Shown here one piece after another: positions 10,096 to 22,971 of a stretch of 37,075 nt of DNA; position 1 is the stretch's first letter; the number at the start of each line of letters is the position of its first letter. Source of the DNA: Vitrella brassicaformis (Eukaryota > Sar > Vitrellaceae). The notes below the pieces were generated by a model. That model worked only from the letters and a program-made list of their open reading frames with translations. It was not told the DNA's origin and searched no databases. The stretch spans positions 1 through 37,075 of the forward strand of contig CDMY01000571.1 of NCBI GenBank assembly GCA_001179505.1, in the 5' to 3' direction. Both the position numbers and the translations under genes were made by a program.

Positions 10096-13000
10096 TCACA
10101 CAGTAAGTATCCCCCCTCCCATTATCCCTCCCGCCACAACATGGGGCGCCACGCCCCTCAGATGACCGTCGTCGCACAGCCAGCCACCAACCGTCCTCCG
10201 GATGCACACATCTGGGGGGCACACAGACAGACGCACACAAGTACGGTGGGTGACGCTTGACGCTTGCCGTGCTGCCTGCCTTAATTGCCGCCTGGCTGGC
10301 TGGCTGGCTGGCTGACCTTCAGCGATTGCGTTGAGTAGTGCGGGTGTGGCGACCAGCCTGGGGCTGCCCTCTATCGGCCACGGCCCCAACCGACGAGCCT
10401 CACCACACTGCACACAGCACAGCACAGCACATGCCGGAAACGATACACACACCGATAGGCATCGCATCATAGCATCAATGGCTGTGCGGTGCTGTCTCCT
10501 CACCAGCAGTAGGTTGAGCCCCCATGCTCTTGCGAGGGGCTCTTCGGTCTCCGCCGGCGGCACAGGATGGTGGGCGGGGTGTGTATGTGTATGTGTGTGG
10601 TGTGTGTGGCCGCTGCCGCTCTCGACGGACGGCGCCTCTCGCCCCACACAGCCATCGGTCGCCCCGCCTGCCGGCACGTCTGACGTGTGTGCAGGGGCCC
10701 TCCGGTGATGGCCCACCACGATCTCGACCTTGACTGAATGGAGCACACACAGTCCCACACGGTGCAAGGATGGATCTCGTCTGTGTGCTGTTCGCACCCC
10801 CCCACCTTGTGTGTGGCAGAGGTGTGGCCCCTCGAGGGCCTCACAGACGCACCGACACGGCCACTCCCACCGCACCGGCACACGCGTCACCGCCCCGTCC
10901 TGCACCGCCTCACGCACGCGACGCGCCAGGCCGACAGGGTCGACGGGCAGCAGCACGGGCAGGTGGGCCCATGTGGAGTGGCTCTCCAGCTGGCTCACGC
11001 GGATGGACCTCAGGAGGTTGAAGGCCACCATGCTCTGGCACATGGGGGGCGACGGAGAGGGCGCTGCGGGAGGGGTCTTGGCCACCATGCCTAGCCTTAC
11101 AAGGCTCGAGAGGTAGTCCTCGGCTGACTGGCTGCCAGTGCACCTCTCCCTCTCCCTCACACCGGCCTTGCTGCTGCTGGTACTGGTAGGGGTCTTCTTT
11201 GCCGAGAGCGCCCGGAGCCGGCTCTGTTCGACATAGGCGTAGCACTGCAGCTCCTCTGGGAGAGAGAGCGCCCCACAAGGCAGCAGGGGCCCGTACTCGC
11301 TCTGCGCCGGGTGGTCCCTGACGACAGGCAGACCGGCCCCTGCCTGGCCCCCTTGCTGACCCTGGTCCCTGTTGGGCCCCACTCCTATGTCAGATGACAT
11401 GCTGTCGGTGGTGGGCTGGTGGTACGACACGCCCTGTGAGGGGGCGGGGAAGGGGCTCTCCTCCGTCTCGTTCTCGGTGTCCATGCCGAGGTCGGTCTCC
11501 ACGTCGATGACCTCCATGTCGCCGTCACCTGGCTTCAAGTCTTTCCGACCCGACAGGGCCCTCTCGCCGGTCGGCCCGCTGCCCTTGTGGGTGTGCACCA
11601 CGACGAGCGGCGCGGGACGCCTGTCGTCGCTCCGGCTGCGGCTGCCCCGGCTGTTGTGCCCGCTTCCGCCTGTGGTGCTGGTGCCCTCGCTGCTGGTGGT
11701 GGCGGTGGTGCCTCCTGACTTGGCCGTGCTGACCTTCTCGTCGCCCTCCTCCTCACTGCCGTCCACTCCCGCGCCCCGCCTGACCTTCTTGAGGGTGGTG
11801 CCGTGGTGGAGGTCAGAGTGGGTGATGCTGTTGCGGCCGCACTGGAAGAGGCCGCACAGCATGCCCAGCAGCCGCTGGGAGAAGGGGCGGGGGCTGGGGG
11901 GATGGTGGGCCTTGGGGATGGGGCACGGCGCTGTCGCCGCCTTCTTGTTGATGGGCAGCGTCGGAGGCGACACCACCTTGCTGTAGACCTCACCGGACGA
12001 CGGCTTGTCCCTTGTCGACGGGGGGAGGCCATTCAGCTGCCCGTCGACGGATGGCGGATGCACCCCCATGGGTATGGGGGAGTTAGCCGCCACAACGGAC
12101 GATTTGGCCTCTTCTCCTCTGCCCGCTGCTGTCGGGCTGCCGACGATGCCATGCTCCGTACGCTGTGGGTCCTTGATGGCCTCGCTCGGCAGGTAGGGCG
12201 GGACTTCATTGGGCAGACATGACGGCACTGTGGGGGTGGAGATGAGAAGGGGCAGGGCGTCGGGGGAGATGGGCCACCGGTGTGTGGCGGGCTGGTCACC
12301 GTGACAGCCTCTTTCACCCAATCTCCTGCCGCTGCGCCGGCGGCTCGGTGACTGCGGCGACTGTGTGGAGGAGTGCTGCAAGGCCTGCGGGCGGGTCGGG
12401 GGCGACTCATCGGGCTTCTTGACTTGGGGGATGGTCATGGTGATCCAGCTGTAGGCCAGCAGCAGGGCCTCGATGGCCGACGCCGGGGCAGCCAGCTGCT
12501 TCCTTTGCAGAGACTCGATCAGCTGGGACTGTGACAGCCACTCGGCGCCGCCAGACGATGTCGCCACGCGGTAGGACGCCTGCACACAACACCACACCCA
12601 ACACACACAGACAGTGACTTTGGTGCGAGACGGCGGGAGGCGAGACGAATCGCTACTGACCGCTGTGGGCCTCAGGGTGTCAGTGCCGACGAGAGCCCGA
12701 ATGGCGAGCCCCGCCGCAGGCCCCACGGCATGCATCTCCAGCTCCCGGCTCTCGCCAGCCCCACTCCGACTGGCCACCCACACGGCCGTCAGGTCGTCAT
12801 CGGGCGCGCTGCTGGTGGTGCTGGCCGCGCCACTCAGCACGGGCCCCACCCTCCTGCTGCCGTTGCCGTGATCGCCGTCCTTGTGGGCCACCGCAGAGGT
12901 GATTGGCGTACACACCGGTGTGTTTGAGCTGGTGTGTGTGGAGCCCTTGGACACCATGGCGGCGATGGGCCGCTCCAAGATCTCCATCAGGGTGGCGTTG

Positions 13001-13200
13001 GACGGTGAGTGGACGTCCAGCGTGAAGGATGCGTTGGGGGCCGTGACGTGGCGCGCCTGTGTGTCGGGTGTCGGTGCTGCTGCAGGGGCCGGGGCGGCGG
13101 GTGGTTGGGGTGTTGTTTGTGGTGGTGGTGGTGGTGGTTGCCGCTGATTGGCTGCTGCTGCTCCGTGGCTGGGAGAGCTGCCGCGGCTGCCCTTGCGCTC
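10096..13200 (-). other. Disordered C-terminal region (exons 17-21) of the fusion gene
   Basis: About 915 residues rich in Ser, Pro, Thr, Gly and charged runs. No domain is recognised. A more ordered patch lies near LPEELQCYAYVEQSRLRAL and the segment after MVAFNLLRSIRVSQLE, with VPVRWEWPCRCVCEALEG close to the end of exon 18. Exons 19-21 are supported by matching phases and (TG)n-AG acceptors rather than by homology, so the true C-terminus could differ. Confidence 0.5.
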
Positions 13201-16200
13201 CTGATGACAAACAAGACACAGATACACACGCATGAAGGTCTTCCTTGCTCTCCATCAATGGTCCTGCCTGCCTGTGACACACCCACCATGAGTTTCTCCT
13301 CGATGAATTTCTCGGCCGACAGTGCGATGGCCATTCCCACATCGCCATCCATCCCGTCGCCGCCCGCCGAGGACGCGGCACACGACGCCTGCTCGCCGAC
13401 CCTCCACACTGTACGGCCCGCCTCAGCCTGTCCCTGCCCCTGCCCCTGCCGAGACATCGCCGAAACACCGGGCGAGTAGGTGTGATGGGTGTAGAAGCTC
13501 ACGAAGAATCCCGACTGCCGGTCATCGAGGCCCATCGACACCTCCTCGCCCACACGAGCGAACTGGACGAGAGAGAAGCCCGGGACGGTCTGCATGGCGG
13601 CGAGGAGCCGCTTGACGACGCTACTAAGGCGCATGGCCGAGCAGCTGAGGGGGTACTGCAGCTTGACGTGCATGCCTTCTTGGGCTGCTGGCGGGGGAGA
13701 GCTGCCCGTACTGGTGTTGGTGCTGGTGCTGGCGGCCGCCACCTGAAGCCTTGGAAGCAACGGGTGAGAGGGCGGCAACAGGCTGGCGAACTGGGGCACC
13801 ACCCACTGTTCCCCTGGCCGAGACACATCCCGCCCTCCGACGCTGCCGCGAGGGGCGACAAAGACGCTCGAGAGGGGCACCACGACGCCCGCATTGATGA
13901 GGTCGGTGAGGGGCCCGCGGAACCCGGTGGGCGATGATGATGACGAGTGGTCGCTGCCACCCAGACATCGCAGGAGGGGCCGTGTGGACACCACCCCTGA
14001 GTGTGTGGGGGCCAGGTAGCTCTGGCTGGACGTCAGGACCCGCACAGGGCCGATCAGCGTGGCGGGGTTGTAGCAAGGGGGAGCCGTGGGCACCATGTGG
14101 TGGGTCGTGTAGGGCTGCTCCTCGCTGGAGCTGCCTCGCAGGACCGTCACGACCTGCTTGATGAGCACGGCCTCCTTGTCCTTGGTCCGCCTGGTCTTGC
14201 CAGGTGTGCCGTTGTGAGAAGAGACCACCTCGCCCAGCTCGGCGAAGTTGCCCTGCCACACCTCCAGCGAGTTGCCGCCCACCTTGTTCAGAAAAGGGGA
14301 GGGCGGGCTGTGTGTTGACGGCGCAGCGGGCGGAGCGGGTGTCTGTGAGGGGTCGACAGGCGACGGCATCGTGGTGACCCGGGGAGTGGCCGACTCGCGT
14401 CTGGTGTTGCGGACCACCACCACCTGGGCCCCGTGTCGGCCGGGCGCCACTCGGTCGCAGACCATGCGTACATAGTCGTCTCCTCCATCTGTGTCGCCAT
14501 CGAGCACCACAATCACCACCACCCGACCACACGCCTCCCGCCGCAGCCGGAACGAGTGGTCGAAGGGCCATGCCGGCGCATCCCCCGAGTGCCCATCCTC
14601 CTTGTGGTGCGACGGCTGCACGTAGGGGGCTGTGCTCGCGTCGGCTGTCTGGAAGAGGATGGGGCCCATGACGGGTATGAAGTCGCAGAAGGCGGGGCAG
14701 TCAATGACGGTGACGTTGACGGCCTTGGTGTTGGTGCTCGGGTGGTTGGTGTGCCTGTTGCCGCCGTGGCAGGTGGGTTTGCGGTGGAAGAGGGACGTGT
14801 GGAAGCGAGGGTGGTGGATGGCCTCCTCGGACAAACGGACATGATGCACCTTCACCCCGCCCTCAAGGTGGGCCTCTGTGTGGGTGTCTGGGTAACCACC
14901 CTCGCGGCTGGTGGTGGCGGTGCCCTTGCCGTCGATGCCATGCAGGTTGTCGACCAGCCACTTGGCCACTGTGGACTTGCCCACACGTGGCGGGCCCACC
15001 ACAATGAAGCGAGCGCTCGCCCCACCACCAGCACCCAATGCGGCGTGCCGGTGTGTCTGTGGAGGTCCCCGGTGTCCCTCTGCGTCCCGCTGCTGGTACG
15101 ACTTGGGGGTGAGTCCGAAGCTGCCCGTCACCACAGTGTCCCGCAGCGGGGGCAGCTCCAAGTTGCTGCTGCTGCTGGATGTCTTGTTTCTCTCCCTGCT
15201 GCTGCTGTTGGTGCCGTGCGGGTGGCGGTGCGTGGTTGCGGTAGTGGCGGCGGCGTTTGTGTCGCGGGGGAAGTGGGAATGGTGGTGGTGCTCACGCAGA
15301 GGAGAGCAGCCGTCCAGCAGGCTCAGCCGGCCCTGCTGCCGCAGCTGCCGCAACGCCTCCAACACCTGAATGAACAGAGAGAGAAAGTTGGTCAGGTGCA
15401 CCCCCCCATCATCATCAAATCAAGCTTGCTGAGCTCTTTTGTTTGTGTGAGCTGAGGTGTGTGCTGTGTTGCTCCCTCCCTCACGATGTCTTTGTAGTTT
15501 TGCTGTTCCCTCTGCTCCCTCAGGTAGGTGTGCATGGTCTCATGACACATAAGGTGCCGGTCATTCAGCACCGCCAGGCACTCCATCAGGCCCGCAAACC
15601 GCTGCTCATCGAGCGCCTGATACAGATCCACAGCTGCGGACGACGGCACGTTCGCGGCTCCCTTGATGCTGCCGCTGCTGGCCTTGGCCCGCTCGAAGCC
15701 GAATGACCGTTGCAGCATGAGCATGGCTGCCGAGAGGTCGACATTGAGAGGGCAGTCGGGCCGCGGTGTCTTGATGACGTGACAGAAGGGCGACAGGAGG
15801 GATGCCGCGACGGTTCGGAAGAGTGGCGGGCGGAGGAGCCCGATGTCGGGGTGCCGGAGGCCGCCCACGCCCTCGTCGGCCGTGCCCTTGAAGCCGCCCT
15901 TCATCTCCCACCCCAGCCTGACACACAGGAGAGAGACATCCCATCACTCTCGACAGCTGGCTGGTGCGATGTGTGGTGTTGCTGTGTCGTTCGTTTGTGT
16001 ACGTACCTGTAGCTGGCTGTGGGTGTGGGCGTGGGCATCTCGCCGAATATGGGGTCGACCGAGACCTGCATGGGCGGGGAGATGCTCCTGTTCCTTACGT
16101 CGCCCGGCATCCCGTGCTCCCCACCACCACCGCCGCCGCCGCCAACGGGGCGGTCCGGCCCGTTGATGAAGTGCTCATAGAGCTGGGGCGAGTTGAGCAG

Positions 16201-19200
16201 CGCCACGGGGTTGCTGCTGTTGGTGTTGTATGCGCCAGGGGCGGACACAGCCGTGGAGGTGTAGGAAGCCGTCCACTGGGGCGCGTCTGGCCGGAGGTTG
16301 GTCACGTTGGAGTAGGGGCTGCGAGGCGGGCTGGGGTCCTCCAGGATGGCCGGCAGCGCACGTATCGCATCCAGCACAGCCTGAGTCGTCACGTGCGCCA
16401 CGTCAACCGACCGCTCGCTGCCGCGTGCCGTGGGGGAGGATGCTGCCCCTGCTGTGGCCCGCCTGGGCACAGATGCCAGCAGCGGCCCGTTGGGTGCGCT
16501 TTGGTGTGCGGTGGTGAGCGAAGCCACGCCCAGTGCCTGCGGGACGTCGATGAAGGGTGCCTCCTGCAGGAGACAGGCCGCCACGTCGAATGCCCCCACC
16601 CTCACCGCCGCTTTCAGCGGCCGGAATGACAGGTCCGTGGCCGTCAGCGCCGCACCGCCTCCTCCTGCCCCTGCCCCTCCGCTGATGGGCTGTCTGTCGG
16701 GTGAGGGTGTCTGTGTCTGTGTGGACCCCTGCTTGGGTTTGAGGGCGGCGCGCAGGGGGGGTACGATGGGGTCGGCGCCGCAGTTGAGGAGCAGGGACAC
16801 CAGGGGCCGACTTTGCGACATGATGGCGAAGGCCAGAGGGGAGTAACCCATGCGGTCCTGTTTGTTTCAACACGCGGTCACACACAGAAGGAATGCAGGT
16901 TTGCAGGGTGGGTGCGTGACGGGGAGTGTTGCTGGCGTGATTTCTGTCTGCTCTGCCCGCCTGACTGACTGACCCTTTGGTTGAGTTTGACGGCGTCTGT
17001 GCCGTTTGTCTGCAGGAGGTGGGCGGCGATCTGGGCCGCACCACTCAGACACGCCCAGTGGAGACTCGTACGGCCGAACGAATCTGCACATCAGAACGTC
17101 AGACACACCGACATGAGTAAGACATATATCGATAAGCGCCGCGTGTTCGTTGCAGGGGTGTATGGGAGGGAGTGAGCGAGACAGACACGTACCTGTACCG
17201 CCGGGCTTAGCGCCCTTTCGAATTAGGTAGCGCACGAGCTTGAGGTTGATGGCCTCAGAGTTGCAGAAACTCCCGCGCGCCGCCCACATCAACAGAGTCA
17301 TCCCACACGCGTCACGCAGCGTACCCACCGCCAAACCCTGCACACACACACACACACACACGCGCACGCGCCCCAATATACCTTGACGTATAGCAGGCAT
17401 CGCATCATTCATTTTGTGATACGTACCGGTATGTGCTGTTCGAACGCCTCGATGACGGGCGTGATGCCGGCCCATGCGGCGAGCGACAAGACAGTCAGCC
17501 GCAGCGGGGGATCGCCGCCATTGCCACATCCACCACCAGCAGCAGCCTCAGTAGCAGGTGAGCACGGGGAGCCGTCGGCAGCAGCCGCCCCTGAGGCTGG
17601 CGCTGCCGTCGGGATGGCCTGACCACCCAAGTCAGCCGCCAACAGCTGACGCGTCACCTGCACACACATAGTTGGTGCACACGCGACAGGAAGGTCACTT
17701 CTGTCTGTCTCTGTGTGGTTTGTTTGTGCAGTCAGTGTGCTGTGGTGTCCTCACTCACCGCTCCGCAGAAGGTGTACAGCTCCGTGACGAGGGTCCTGGC
17801 AGCGACGTCCGTGCTGCCTCTCGAATTGAGGACCTGCTGGAAGGACGCCGCCAGCTGGCCGAAGCCACCGAGCCCAAGCAGCCCCTCGTCTCTAGACACA
17901 CCACTCTCTTCGCCCCCGTCCGCACCCGCCCCCGCCCCCCTGGCTCTCCGCTGCTTCTGCAATGGCGAGGGCAGGTAGCAGTCCATGAGCACCCGTCGGG
18001 CCCACGACACCGTCAGCAGCACCAGCAGCGTCACGGGACACCGCTCCGCACTGGCCTCCGCGGGCCCCTTGCGTGTCGACTCCTCCATATTCCGCCCGGC
18101 CCTCGGGGTGCCCGGTGTCTTTGAACGACCGCCGGCGTTGTAGCGGTAGAGCTTCGGCACCGCACTGCCCGCCACTCGAGGGATCAGAGGCCCCTCGCCG
18201 CCCAGCGCGCTAATGCTCACGTTGGCCGACTCGGGCCCTTCGTCTGAGCCCCCCGCCTCGGACATGATGTCGTCATGTCCTGGTGAAGGTGGGCAGCTGG
18301 GGGACCGCTGGCTCATGGGGTCCAGCAGGGGACTGGAAGGGTTCAGGTGGGTGGACGGGAGGCCCACGGCCACACAGCCCCGCCGCCGGCTCTCCAGGGT
18401 GTCCATCAAGGCCAGCTGCGTCATCAGCTGCCGCAGGGGCGAGGCGGCTGCCATCTGGTGGGTAGAGGAGGATGACCCAAGGTGCAGCTGGTCTGCGGCC
18501 TGCGGCAGGGGTCGTAGCCTGGTGCCCCTGTGCTTGTTGTGGGAGCTCTCGTGTGCAGCATTCGATGTGTCCTCCATGACGGCCCCCGTGGCTGCGGCGA
18601 GGAGCGTGGCAAACGAGAAGACCAGTGGGGTGGCGGACGGCTTGGCGGTCTCCCAGATGAGCGGCAGGTCGCACATCGATGCGAAGCTGCGAAGGTCGAA
18701 CAGCCCCGACAGCCAGCCGTCGAAGTCGTGAGCCGTGAGGGTGACGGCCACCTCCAGGCTGGGCAGGAAGATCGGGCGCATCAGTGCCCTCCCGCCCTCA
18801 ATCTCCAGCCGCAGGTCGGTGGCCCGCAGCTGCTGCTGCAGAAAGGCCGACAGCTCCACGGCCTGCTCACCTTCATCGTCATGCTTGTGTGCGGGCGGGG
18901 GCAGGAGGGCCAGACAGGTGGTGGGCAGGATGCAGTTGACCCGCAGAGGGGACCACATGCCGCCCCTCAGCGTCTTCCACAGCAGGTCGGGCAGCGATGA
19001 GCAAGGAACGCTGGGGGGCGCCCCGCCGTTGGGCGTCTCGTAGGCGTGTCTGAGCTCCTGCAGGCCCAGGCTCATGAGCCACAAGGCCACCTGGTGCGTG
19101 CCGTCAGGGTGGACGGGCACCAGCAGGCGCTCCCCCAGGAGGGCGTGGAGGTACCCTTCCCACGGGTAGCAGTTCCATGAGGACCCCGGCGTCATCAGCA

Positions 19201-22200
19201 GCTGCAGATAGGCGAACACCAAGCCATCCAGCTCCGCCACCGGGATGCTCACAGGCCCGTCGGGCGGGCCCGCCACAGACCCCACTGGCGAGTGGCCGCT
19301 CAGCCACGCGCCGTCACTGCGGGCCACATGGCAGGTCAGCCTCACTGCCGGCACGCCGCCCACCGACACCTCGGCGCCCGCCCGGCTGCCGCTGCCGCTG
19401 CTGCACTGGGACAGCACCGGGACGAACCTTCCGGTGGCTGCCGAGAAGGTCCGTAGGTCGTGGTAGGGGTCGGGCTGCTGCGGGGAGGGCGGGGGGATGG
19501 TCATGCCGTCGCACTCCATGACGAACGACGAGCAGTACTCTGCGGGGGTGTCGGTGATGCGGAGGTGCAGCGGGGAGAAGACCTCGAGGGCCAGGGTGGC
19601 CTCGCTGCCCGCCACTGACGGAAAGAGTACCGCCGCGCCCTGCGCCAGGGAGGCGTTCTTGGCGTCGTCTGTGTGTGCGGTGTCGGTGTGTGTGGTGGAT
19701 GGCGGGTGGTATGGGGGCGGCGGGCGGGGCAGCCTGTGCCGCCATCTGAGTCCGGCGGCGAAGAGGAGGTCCCACTTGACCATGAAGATGACGTTGTGTG
19801 GCGGGGGAGCCGGGGGGGAGTTGAAGATGTGCTGGTAGTTCTCGTGCAGGTGGTAGATCTCCTCCTGCGTCAGCAGCCGAGGGCCCGCACCGGGGTTGCG
19901 ACCCACAGACTTGGGGCTACCCGGCAGGCGAAGCGACCACGATTCCCTGCGCACACAAATACAACACAAAAAAAAGGCGAACAGACAGACCATGAGTGGG
20001 CGCGTGTTTGTGTGTCGAGCGAGACGGTGGCGAGCTGACCGACCCAGTGCCGTCTTTGCTTGAGGGGCTGGAGAGCGCCGCGTTATTGAGTTGCATCTCC
20101 ATCCTCAGCTCGATGTGCGCCATCAGCCGCCACAGCAAGATCTGCTCGGGCCGGTACTCCAACTCTATGTCTGCAAGCCATCCATCCATCCATCCAACCA
20201 ACACACAGAGCGCGGTTTCCGTCTTGTTCCTCTGCTGTGTTGTGTGGAAAGGCTGCTTGTCAGCTGTCTGACCTGTGAGAATGTGTTGTGCGACTCGGTC
20301 GATGGGTGGGAAGTTGCGCCTCCAGCTGCAGATTGACTCAGGCCCGTCGAACTTGCGCTTGTACACCGCTATGTACCGCTTGCAGTGAATCCGCATCGCC
20401 AGACCCTCGCGCAACCTGCACACCACACCATACACACACAAGGCCGTCTGGAGGTCTGTCTGTCTCCCTTTGCCAGGCAGGTTCTTCTGCTCGCTCAGCT
20501 CACGTGATGGGCGCCCTCCGTAGGTATCGCTGCAGCCTGAAGAACTCCCGCACCCGCCGCCACCTAAGCTTGCTGCTGCTGAGGTTGAGGGGGTTGTCCT
20601 GCGGGTGGTAGAAGTGGTGGCACCCCTCCATGGCTGGCATGAGGGGCTGGCTGAAGGCCATGGGGCCGCCGGGAGGGAGGATGCCGCTCTGGTGGTGGTG
20701 GTGGTAGTGGTGCGGCTGCTGGTGGTCGTGGAGGTGTCTGGTGGGCACGGGGGGTGAGAAGGAGGGCCGTGAAGGGGTGTGAGTGTGTGGAGGGGGGAAG
20801 TGGGTGTTGTGTGAGGGGAAGGACACGTGGTGGGGGAGGGCCGTGTACGGGCTGTCGGCCTCGTTGGGGTACAGCGAGCTGCGGCCGTGCAGGTAGTGCC
20901 ACAACTGGAAACTCGACATCCTGAACCACCCCAAGCGACCGACATACACACAATGTGCCATGCCACCCTGATCATGCTTCTGTCCGCCCGCCCGCCTGCC
21001 TCCATGTCTGTCTGTCTGTCTGTCTGCCCTTCCTCGCTCACCTTTGTTCCAGGAAACGGATGGCCTTGAGGACCTCCTGATTGGTCGAGAGGTCGACGGG
21101 CAGCCTCGCCAGCACGGGCGGGCAGGTAAAACCGTCGGGACAGCCGCCTCCCTGCCCCTCCTGCGACTGTGCAGCCGGCCACACGCCGTAGAAGCTGTTC
21201 CTGCTGCCCTGGGTGGCCGCAGGGAGGACCGGCGCAGAAGTGTCGGGCTGCACCCGGAAGGAGAGGTTGACGCTGTTGTACTCTAGGTCCCTGTCGGCCT
21301 CCTTGGCGCGTCCCTCGCGCACGTGTGGGTTGGCGGGGTATGCAGGGGGCGGGGGGCGGTCCTTGGCCATGTGGGCGGGGATGGTGTTGAGCTGGGCGTG
21401 CAGCTGCACCCACAACGGCAGCACCATCACTGCCGGCCGCCGGTCGAACGTCGCCCGCCGACTGGATGCGTTCCTCATGGGGTCCTCCTCTGCATCGACG
21501 CAGCCGAGGTGACATGGCAGGAGGGGAGGGGGGAGGGAGGGGGAGGGGCTGCCGGGGCGGTTGGAGTTGGCAGGGGGCTGCGTGAAGGGTCGCTGGGCAA
21601 GTGACTGACCCTCGGGCCAGTCCGTGTGGAACAGCGACACTATCTCGGACGCCTCAATGGCGGCGAAGATCTGACAGCCACGCCATACACACAACCATCA
21701 TACACAGGCAGATTGATGAGGCCGGTCCGGTGGTAAGCCAACAGGGGTTGTTGTGTGTGTCGATTCGGTTCAGTGTTTGGTTTACATACCCCGTTGGGTT
21801 CCTGTGCGGTAGCTTCGTAGAGCGACCAGGGCACGTACAGCGGGCACATGTGGTGGAAATGGAGACTCACGCCACGCAGCTCCAGCTTCTCACCAAACAC
21901 TTTCCAGCCCTCACCCTCGGGGTCCTCACTCCCCTCCTCCACACCACCAGAACCGCCCAGCCGCACAATACGCCCGCGCTGGTGGCCCCGAGGCTCGCGG
22001 GAGAACTTTGGCACCTGAGGGCAACATTCACGCCACGCAACCAGCAGCACGTCAAGCCCTTTTTCTTTGCGTGTCTGTGTGGTGTGTGTGGGTTGGTGTG
22101 TGGCTCACGATGAGGTGTTCGGCGGGAGCTGTGGGTGCGAGGTAGGCCGACTCGATGACGAGCCCGAAGGCAAAGGAGGAACCCTTGACATCGACATCAT

Positions 22201-22971
22201 CGCACTGCAGTCGAGAACACACACCACACACGACAAACAGCAAAGGAGAGACGGCCGTTGTGAGGCGACCCTTGGCAGTGCTCCCCTGTCTGTCCGCTTC
22301 TCTGTGGTTCGCTACTGACCTCTAGTCGAATGTGTGCCCGGGTGAGCTTGAGTGAGAGTTTGCTGAAGTAGTCCCTGAAGGCGTTGCGGATGACCTCCAT
22401 CTCTGCACTACCACACCCGTCGGCGGCCCTGTTGGTGGCGTCCGAGCGCCCGCCCCTGGTCTGGAGCAGCTCCAGCTGGCTGATCTCCTGGCTGCGGTGC
22501 GTGGATGTCTCGCTCCGGCCCAGCACCTGACACGTCGGCGCCACCACGGCATACAGCCCGTCGATGGCCACCTCCACATGGCCCGTGACAATCGACGTCA
22601 CGCGGAACGACAGCGACGACACGAAGCCGGCCTTGAGCGTCAGGGGGAGGCTGCACTGCAGGAAGAACTTGTTCACCGGCTCCGGCTTGAACGCCAAGTC
22701 CCTGAAGGAAGCAAGGAAACCACACACCACACACCACGACACACACAAAAGGCACAACACACCACCCACAGGTAGCGGTGCCAAACAGAGAGAGTCCCGG
22801 TGAAAACAGCCGTGTCGGTCGGTCAGTGCGGCAAAGGTTTTGTGTGTGTGTTTTGCTATGTCACCTGAGTGTGACTTGTCCGGCGAGTAGGCTGATTTTG
22901 AGCTGGTCGGAGCTGAAGCCATAGAGGAAGGCATCCAGCTGCGTCCGGATGGTATCCAGCAGCTTGTCCAT
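10096..22971 (-). CDS. Chorein/VPS13-type lipid-bridge N-terminus fused to ankyrin repeats and a P-loop domain
   Basis: There are 21 exons, about 3,597 residues, with every junction in phase: 22971-22865, 22701-22320, 22204-22109, 22014-21790, 21670-21610, 21489-21042, 20920-20504, 20415-20273, 20170-20044, 19946-17759, 17657-17427, 17337-17193, 17083-16974, 16857-16007, 15917-15485, 15365-13287, 13200-12661, 12579-10806, 10733-10504, 10407-10317 and 10211-10096. The start gives MDKLLDTIRTQLDAFLYGF, like chorein N-termini. Order: VPS13-like region 1 to about 1398, ankyrin about 1430-1640, linker, P-loop about 2105-2300, disordered tail to the end. VPS13-family proteins carry lipids between membranes at contact sites. 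Here the usual several thousand residues of groove are replaced by ankyrin and NTPase parts. The final exons are the least certain part. A split into two genes is possible but has no sequence support. Confidence 0.8.
13287..15365 (-). other. P-loop NTPase-like domain (exon 16) of the fusion gene
   Basis: The exon codes for 693 residues. A strand followed by GPPRVGKST (about residues 2112-2120) is a proper Walker A motif. VNVTVIDCPAF (Asp near 2210) follows as a candidate Walker B or switch segment. VVVIVVLDGD and GAQVVVVRNT look like later core strands. I cannot assign a family: Roc-COR GTPase and Clp1/Grc3-type polynucleotide kinase were both considered, and neither is convincing. Long Ser, His and Thr inserts break the domain. 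The catalytic part is plausible from the intact GKST, but activity is inference. Confidence 0.65.
16560..17657 (-). other. Ankyrin-repeat region (exons 11-14) of the fusion gene
   Basis: About four to five ankyrin units occur in series: LRLTVLSLAAWAGITPVIEAF, DACGMTLLMWAARG with LKLVRYLIRKGAKP, DSFGRTSLHWACLSGAAQI with AAHLL, DRMGYSPLAFAIMSQSRP with LVSLLLNCGADP, and a last degenerate one, PLKAAVRVGAFDVAACLL. The G.T.L..A and LL..GA.P landmarks are clear. Ankyrin arrays bind partner proteins, so this part may place the lipid bridge at a particular membrane. Most exon borders fall near repeat borders, as is common for ankyrin genes. Confidence 0.85.
17338..17362 (-). repeat. (TG)n tract directly before a 3' splice site
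   Basis: On the coding (minus) strand the intron before exon 12 of the fusion gene ends in a long TG run followed by CAG. This is the clearest case of a pattern seen in many introns of the window, where a TG repeat takes the place of a pyrimidine tract. Confidence 0.7.
17759..22971 (-). other. Chorein/VPS13-like region (exons 1-10) of the fusion gene
   Basis: Residues 1 to about 1398. The segment SDQLKISLLAGQVTLRDL matches the chorein pattern (DQLKIS..GEV.L.NL). It is followed by LPLTLKAGFVSSLSFRV and VEVAIDGLYAVVAP, the first beta-groove strands. CDDVDVKGSSFAFGLVIES matches the VPS13 segment usually seen as RYEDD...FAFGI. Further on, LRWRRVREFFRLQRYLRR, HCKRYIAVYKRKFDG and YRPEQILLWRLMAHIELR match the conserved helical part where VPS13 proteins have W..YA and ILLYR..A..EL. 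Exon 10 (729 codons) is divergent and holds low-complexity inserts. No VPS13 adaptor-binding (VAB) or C-terminal DH-like/PH domain is visible. Confidence 0.8.

Noticed and set aside
13287-15365. Roc-COR (Roco) GTPase or Clp1/Grc3 polynucleotide kinase for the P-loop domain
   Set aside because: Only Walker A is solid. The other motifs of either family could not be matched, so the call stays at P-loop NTPase-like.
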